Source: Tritrichomonas foetus (lineage: Eukaryota; Parabasalia; Tritrichomonadida; Tritrichomonadidae). Taken from it: 64,000 nt of DNA. The stretch spans positions 237,897 through 301,896 of the forward strand of contig MLAK01000704.1 of NCBI GenBank assembly GCA_001839685.1, written 5' to 3'. The notes under the pieces were generated by a model that saw only the letters and a list, made by a program, of their open reading frames with translations, was not told the DNA's origin and made no database searches. How positions within the stretch are numbered: position 1 is the first letter of the stretch; each line of letters starts with the position of its first letter. Both the position numbers and the translations under genes were made by a program. Of the stretch, positions 59,659 through 64,000 are shown piece after piece.

Positions 59659-60066
59659 AATATTGTTTTAGCCAATAATTATGTTGCAATTTTATGCGAA
59701 AAATTAAGAAATAGTTGGGGAATTAAAGATATTGAATTATTTGAGTTGATGCATTTAGTTAATAAACACTTGTTTGATGACTTAGATCATACATCCACGC
59801 TCTTAATGCAAATTTCCGTATCAATTCTCAATTCATTCAAAACGAATCTCTTAATTTTAACAATTGTTGGCTATATAGTTTCACTCATGACATTTATGAT
59901 TATTTTCTTTGTAAATGGATCACTAAAAACCGAATATCGTACAATTATGCAAATAATTAGACGATTACCACCAAGCTGTTTAGCAACATCTCCTGATTTA
60001 CTTAAAGAATTATTAAATAAAACCAACAACAAAAGAAAGAAATTAATTCTACATCATTTGCTATAA
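59659..60066 (+). CDS. Second cyclase, middle part after in-frame TAA
   Basis: Same frame as the part before it. It reads NIVLANNYVAILCEKLRNSW, then a transmembrane segment (NLLILTIVGYIVSLMTFMII) and a cytoplasmic juxtamembrane stretch. It ends at TAA (60064-60066) shortly after the frame should have shifted near 60030-60045, an A-rich stretch. Confidence 0.7.
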   Translation, partial: NIVLANNYVAILCEKLRNSWGIKDIELFELMHLVNKHLFDDLDHTSTLLMQISVSILNSFKTNLLILTIVGYIVSLMTFMIIFFVNGSLKTEYRTIMQIIRRLPPSCLATSPDLLKELLNKTNNKRKKLILHHLL

Positions 60067-61145
60067 TTGACAAGTCACATCAAGCCATCATTTGCTGTAA
60101 TAAGAATGATTCAATTGAATTAGTTAACCCAGCAGTTTCTAAACTTCTTGGCTTTACTCCTGATCAACTTTTAGGTCAATCATTGAGTCAAATTATTCAA
60201 ACGAGCTCGAATGAAGATTTATATCGACAAGTTGAATTAATGAAATGTGGTGAATCGCAATTAGTCTACGAAACTCATATTAAATGTTCAAATGATAGCA
60301 ATGATATCATTCCATGTAGCTGCACACTTCTTGGCATGGATGAGAATAAAGGACATGAAATCTCATCATATGTTTTAATTGTTACTGATGAAACTGAATT
60401 ATTGAGACAACAAACTGAAGCAGAAGAAGCCAAAACTAAGAGTGAAAACTTACTGTACCAAATTTTACCACGTGGAATTGTTGTTAAATTAAATGCTGGA
60501 GAAAAGAACATTTCGTTTGTTGTTAATTATGCATCAATTATTTTCATTGATATTGTTGCTTTTAGTGAATACACGGCAATGCTAACCCCACAAGAAATTA
60601 TGGGCAACTTATCCACTATTTTTGGTGCCTTTGATAACGCATGTGCCAAATATAACCATATATTGAAGATTAAACTTATTGGTGATGTTTATATGGCAGC
60701 ATCTGGTTTATTCACACAAGATGATCCACATCAAGTTCATGCTGAACAAATTATTAATTTTGGACTTGAAGCAATTTCACTTCTTGACGAAATTAACGTC
60801 AAGCTTTCATCAAATCTTCAAGTTCGTGTTGGTGTCAATAGTGGTGGACCTTTAATTGCTGGTGTTCTTGGTACAGATAAACCTGTTTTCGATATTATCG
60901 GTGATCCCATTAACGTTGCATCAAGATTGCAAAGTACAGATTTACCGGGTCATATTCAAATTCCACAAGCAACATTTGAGCTTATTTCAGGATCAGATTA
61001 TCATATTGATCAACGTGGTGAAGTTTTCTTGAAAGGAAAAGGAAAAACAATGGCTTATTTGGTGAAACCAAAAGTTTTGAATCTCCAAAATTCAAACTTT
61101 GATTTACAATCAGGATCTTTAGAACATTCAAGTGAACATTGTTAA
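60033..61145 (+). CDS. Second cyclase, PAS and adenylyl cyclase domain
   Basis: The frame is open from before 60033 and carries a PAS domain (IICCNKNDSIELVNPAVSKL) and a class III cyclase domain. FIDIVAFSEYT and IGDVYMAASGL hold the metal Asp residues. The Lys of LKIKLIGD and the Asp of FDIIGDPIN give the adenylyl pair. INVASRLQ keeps the transition-state Asn and Arg. This catalytic domain looks intact, unlike that of cyclase 1 (Arg to Gln). The gene as a whole is broken by one stop and one frameshift relative to its sister. Confidence 0.8.
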   Translation, partial: KKEINSTSFAIIDKSHQAIICCNKNDSIELVNPAVSKLLGFTPDQLLGQSLSQIIQTSSNEDLYRQVELMKCGESQLVYETHIKCSNDSNDIIPCSCTLLGMDENKGHEISSYVLIVTDETELLRQQTEAEEAKTKSENLLYQILPRGIVVKLNAGEKNISFVVNYASIIFIDIVAFSEYTAMLTPQEIMGNLSTIFGAFDNACAKYNHILKIKLIGDVYMAASGLFTQDDPHQVHAEQIINFGLEAISLLDEINVKLSSNLQVRVGVNSGGPLIAGVLGTDKPVFDIIGDPINVASRLQSTDLPGHIQIPQATFELISGSDYHIDQRGEVFLKGKGKTMAYLVKPKVLNLQNSNFDLQSGSLEHSSEHC

Positions 61146-61339
61146 AGCACATAAAATGTTTATATAAAATTGTAGATTTCTCGGTAAATTTAATAAAAAA
61201 TGGATTTTCTTTCATGAATTCATTATCTATTATTTAGTTTTCCATACATGTGACTATGTTATTATAATATAGTGGCAGAAAGTGATTGCGCATAATAAAT
61301 GCAGAAATAAAGTCATGAAATAAGTTATCTTATAAACGT

Positions 61340-62968
61340 TTATTGTGGGAAAAATCCGTGGGAAGTGCAATACTGTGAAACTTGATTTGGAATCTCTGCG
61401 AGAACTTCGGCGGAGAGTCCATACCCTTTTCTATCTTCGAATTTGGAGAATGGAACAAATTGAACAATATCACGTTTAGCTCTCAATCCACGTGATGAAA
61501 TTAGTGGTTCTGTGTCACTATCTAGCATATTCATTGCTGTGAAGTCTGCATGTCCAACTCCAACAACGATGATACTAAGTGGGGCGTCAGATGCAGCTAC
61601 AATTGCATTAATTGTCTCGCTCATATCATTAATGACACCATCAGTCAGAATCATCAAGATTGTGTAAGTATGTGATGTTTGGAAGCTTTGTTGTGCGACA
61701 GCAGTTGCTGCTTTAATAATTGGCTCGAAAAGTGTTGGACCGGATAATCTCACAGTATTCAATGATTGTTTATAAACACGAACAATTTCTTGAAGACCTG
61801 AAACATTTGGATTTTCTGGATTAAACGTCAATGGGAAACAGTGGCTAACAGTTTCATTGACACGACCACCAAATCCATAAACCGGAAATTGCTGATCAGT
61901 ATCGTATGGACAAACAACATTTCCGACTTCCCAAATGCAAGTTTCATATTGATTTAAGTGGTCTTCACATAAATAGTGCAGAGAACTAGGTATTGATGGA
62001 TCACCATTTGAAGCAGTAAAATCAATAGCTGTAATGAGGTTTAATTGAAGACCACTTTGGAGGTAATCATAGAAAGTTGGCTTTTTTTCAACATTTAAGG
62101 AATAAAAAGTGACTGTACCAACTTTCTTTTTATTTTTACCTAAAAGCTCAATTGGTTGATTGATACTTTCTAAAAGGTCCATTGCATTTTTTGTAAAACT
62201 GCCGATTTCTTTATCTGCTTTCTTCTTTGAATAATCCATAACTGTGATTAACAAAGGCATCTGCATATCACCATTACAAAGAGTTTGAACTGGTATTTCA
62301 AATGGCTTGAAGCGACATGTGAATGCTTTTTCAACAACTTCTGATCTGAAAATGGGTAAATTTTTTCCAGATTCACTTGGCTTTGAAATTTGAATGTATG
62401 GACAATTTTTTCCAAAAGTTTTAACTTTTTTCAGTTTTTGAACGCCAAATTGGCCTTTCATAACGTCGGCACCAGCCTGCGCCTGCTCGATTGTGAGCGA
62501 GAGAACTCCTCGCGACTGGCCACTGGAATGAGTGATTGGAAATTCAACAGAACGGGATTGATTGAAAACCAAACGTTGGACATCAGTATCAACGGTACCT
62601 ATGAAATCGTGCTTTTCAAGTGGTGCCTGTTCGCTATCGCAATCGTATATATTGAATCTAAGTGGCTGATTTGTTTCGAAAATGTAGAGCGCTTGGAAGA
62701 ATTTGACAAATGTTGGATTACTATCGTTCCAAACGACTTCCGTGCGAGCGACTTCAACGTATTGTCCATTCACTGGAACGAATAATACAACGAGCGGGTC
62801 GGATTCACTACCGACATCGAGTTTCTTCAGATTTTTGCATGATACGTGAATGTTAATAATTGGAGAATTTGTGGGCGTATCGAGAAGTCCAGTATTATTA
62901 ACAGCTTCTGTACCTTTGTTAATGCGAGCTTGCTCGGAATGCCATTGACCGTAGGCTATATTGCTCAT
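61340..62968 (-). CDS. Copine (C2A-C2B-vWA Ca2+-dependent phospholipid-binding protein)
   Basis: From the ATG at 62968 the protein is 542 aa, the normal copine size. Two C2 domains (about 35-165 and 175-305) include SESDPLVVLFV, an Asp-rich calcium site, and PLRFNIYDCD. The vWA/copine domain (about 320-540) carries DFTASNGDPS, the copine form of the MIDAS motif (DxTxSN), and VYGFGGRV. Copines bind membranes on calcium rise and act in signalling. TCACATTTTATTTCG lies just upstream and supports this start over the in-frame ATG at 63040. Stop lies in TAAA. Confidence 0.93.
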   Translation of the reverse strand: MSNIAYGQWHSEQARINKGTEAVNNTGLLDTPTNSPIINIHVSCKNLKKLDVGSESDPLVVLFVPVNGQYVEVARTEVVWNDSNPTFVKFFQALYIFETNQPLRFNIYDCDSEQAPLEKHDFIGTVDTDVQRLVFNQSRSVEFPITHSSGQSRGVLSLTIEQAQAGADVMKGQFGVQKLKKVKTFGKNCPYIQISKPSESGKNLPIFRSEVVEKAFTCRFKPFEIPVQTLCNGDMQMPLLITVMDYSKKKADKEIGSFTKNAMDLLESINQPIELLGKNKKKVGTVTFYSLNVEKKPTFYDYLQSGLQLNLITAIDFTASNGDPSIPSSLHYLCEDHLNQYETCIWEVGNVVCPYDTDQQFPVYGFGGRVNETVSHCFPLTFNPENPNVSGLQEIVRVYKQSLNTVRLSGPTLFEPIIKAATAVAQQSFQTSHTYTILMILTDGVINDMSETINAIVAASDAPLSIIVVGVGHADFTAMNMLDSDTEPLISSRGLRAKRDIVQFVPFSKFEDRKGYGLSAEVLAEIPNQVSQYCTSHGFFPQ

Positions 62969-62970
62969 GA

Positions 62971-62985
62971 CGAAATAAAATGTGA
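62971..62985 (-). promoter_or_regulatory. Inr element of copine gene
   Basis: On the minus strand it reads TCACATTTTATTTCG, directly before the ATG at 62968. GAAAAAGT and CAAAAAGTT lie at 63006-63013 and 63026-63034. Confidence 0.5.
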
Positions 62986-63040
62986 GGAAAAAATTTGGAA
63001 GTATTGAAAAAGTATTAGTTATTATCAAAAAGTTAGTCAT

Positions 63041-64000
63041 TCATAATTTTACATAAAATTGGATTGAATGTTCTTTTTTAACTAATATGATTCATCGCCC
63101 CTCTTATGAGTAAATGAAAAATTATCATTTTTATTATGAACACAGAAACATAGTATTTAATCTACTTATAAATATAATATATCTTTTAGTGATATCAAGA
63201 TATTCATAGATTTAAAAACTTGTCATTTCATTGAAAAAATATGGGTAAAATTGAAAATTGAAACAGTTTTATCTCAATAATGAGAATCGAACTTATAGAT
63301 TTATTTGTTGCTATGTTTTTATTTAACATTGTCTTAAATGAGATAGTGAATGTAACAACCTTTACTATTCTGGACATTTTTTAAATTTAATATTGTCCAT
63401 ATTATTCACGAAGAGGGTGAAATAATCAATATCTGTGATATATAACAACAAAAAGTTTCGTTTTAGCCATGCAATAGTATGAAATCACCAATGATTCAGG
63501 AATTTCTAGTATGAGTGTATCATTTTCAATGGTTGATGAATTGAGACATCTTTGAAAATCTGTTAGAAAAAGTTCACCATCATAGAAACATTTCTTAAGG
63601 ATAATTTATATTTTCAAAGAAAAATAAATATCCAATCATTATTCGGGAAACTCTGGTTGGAAGATTTGGCGAAAAAGATGTGACAAAATGCTTTACAATA
63701 AATTAATCTGTGATAATCCAAGCTTGAATTAAAAATAAATCACGCCTATCATGAAACTTATTTTTGACATTTTTCATTTTCAAACTTTTTCAGATCATCA
63801 TGTCAAACAAAAACTTCACATTGAAACTTCCAAACGGATTTCAGTATTTCTCTCTAGAATACAAATGAAAAACCGAGAGAATGAGTTTTATGATGACTCA
63901 TAGCATCCTTCAAGTCTTTTTTAGTTTGTTTGATAAACAAAAAAGTATCATTATTATTTGAAAACAAGTAGACATATAAGTTGTGATAAGTTGCAGCTTC
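63041..64000. other. Intergenic region at window end with a short ORF
   Basis: An ATG at 63800 directly after TCATC opens 22 codons beginning MSNKNFTLKLPNGFQYF and stops at 63866-63868. The NFTLKLPNG start resembles N-termini seen in trichomonad ankyrin or leucine-rich gene families, so it may be a 5' relic. The rest of the 960 bp is AT-rich with no recognisable feature. Confidence 0.35.

Noticed and set aside
62390..62785. 131-codon plus-strand frame antisense to copine
   Set aside because: It lies opposite conserved copine C2 sequence and is explained by it.
1..64000. CRISPR arrays, rRNA genes, insertion sequences or Maverick/mariner-type transposons
   Set aside because: I found no direct-repeat arrays with spacers, no rRNA-like sequence, and no transposase or integrase motifs.

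Overview
The window looks like nuclear DNA of a parabasalid flagellate, most likely Tritrichomonas foetus or a close relative. The basis is: very AT-rich intergenic DNA; intronless genes starting a few bases after TCA(Y)-type initiator (Inr) motifs; stop codons often embedded in TAAA; a trichomonad-type GAPDH; an initiator-binding-domain (IBD)-like protein; a DUF3447-type ankyrin gene; a two-repeat Myb protein with a Gln-rich tail; and long membrane adenylyl cyclases with PAS and cyclase domains. The species name is an inference.

Layout. 1-13.1 kb: a partial acidic gene, tRNA-Glu(UUC), an RRM protein, an Sfi1/IQ-like 1,519-aa protein, a 648-aa coiled-coil protein, an IBD-like protein and a CLN3/battenin-type transporter, all on the minus strand. 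13.7-23.7 kb: RPS2 (uS5), a coiled-coil gene with a probable 5' frameshift, an unknown Cys-containing protein, GAPDH with an assembly gap, a MYCBP/AMY-1 homologue, two divergent small or coiled-coil genes and an RPGRIP1L-like transition-zone protein. 23.7-32.8 kb: a long T/GTTTT tract, an atypical tRNA-like gene, a Cys/His/Arg-rich orphan, a helical-repeat protein, Atg5 and a probable Mediator MED17. 32.9-41.4 kb: a Myb regulator, RAE1/GLE2, a secreted Cys-rich protein, an SP-RING (PIAS-type) protein with an in-frame TGA, an ankyrin gene running into a tandem array of ankyrin modules split by spacers, and a multi-pass membrane protein. 42-64 kb: a PKA regulatory subunit, a pseudokinase, a CAMK-like kinase, two tandem membrane adenylyl cyclase genes both interrupted by in-frame TAA codons, and a copine.

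How the genes relate. The two cyclases and the PKA regulatory subunit are parts of one cAMP pathway. The Sfi1-like, RPGRIP1L-like and MYCBP proteins point to basal body and flagellum work. The Myb, IBD, MED17 and SP-RING proteins are nuclear regulators. No operon-like organisation is visible.

The most notable feature is the number of open frames that continue in frame, or with one frame change, across an apparent break: SP-RING (TGA), MED17 5' end (TGA), cyclase 1 (TAA), cyclase 2 (TAA and frameshift), the 14.7-kb coiled-coil gene (frameshift) and the ankyrin module array. Some may be assembly errors, but the ankyrin array has a regular architecture that simple decay does not explain well.
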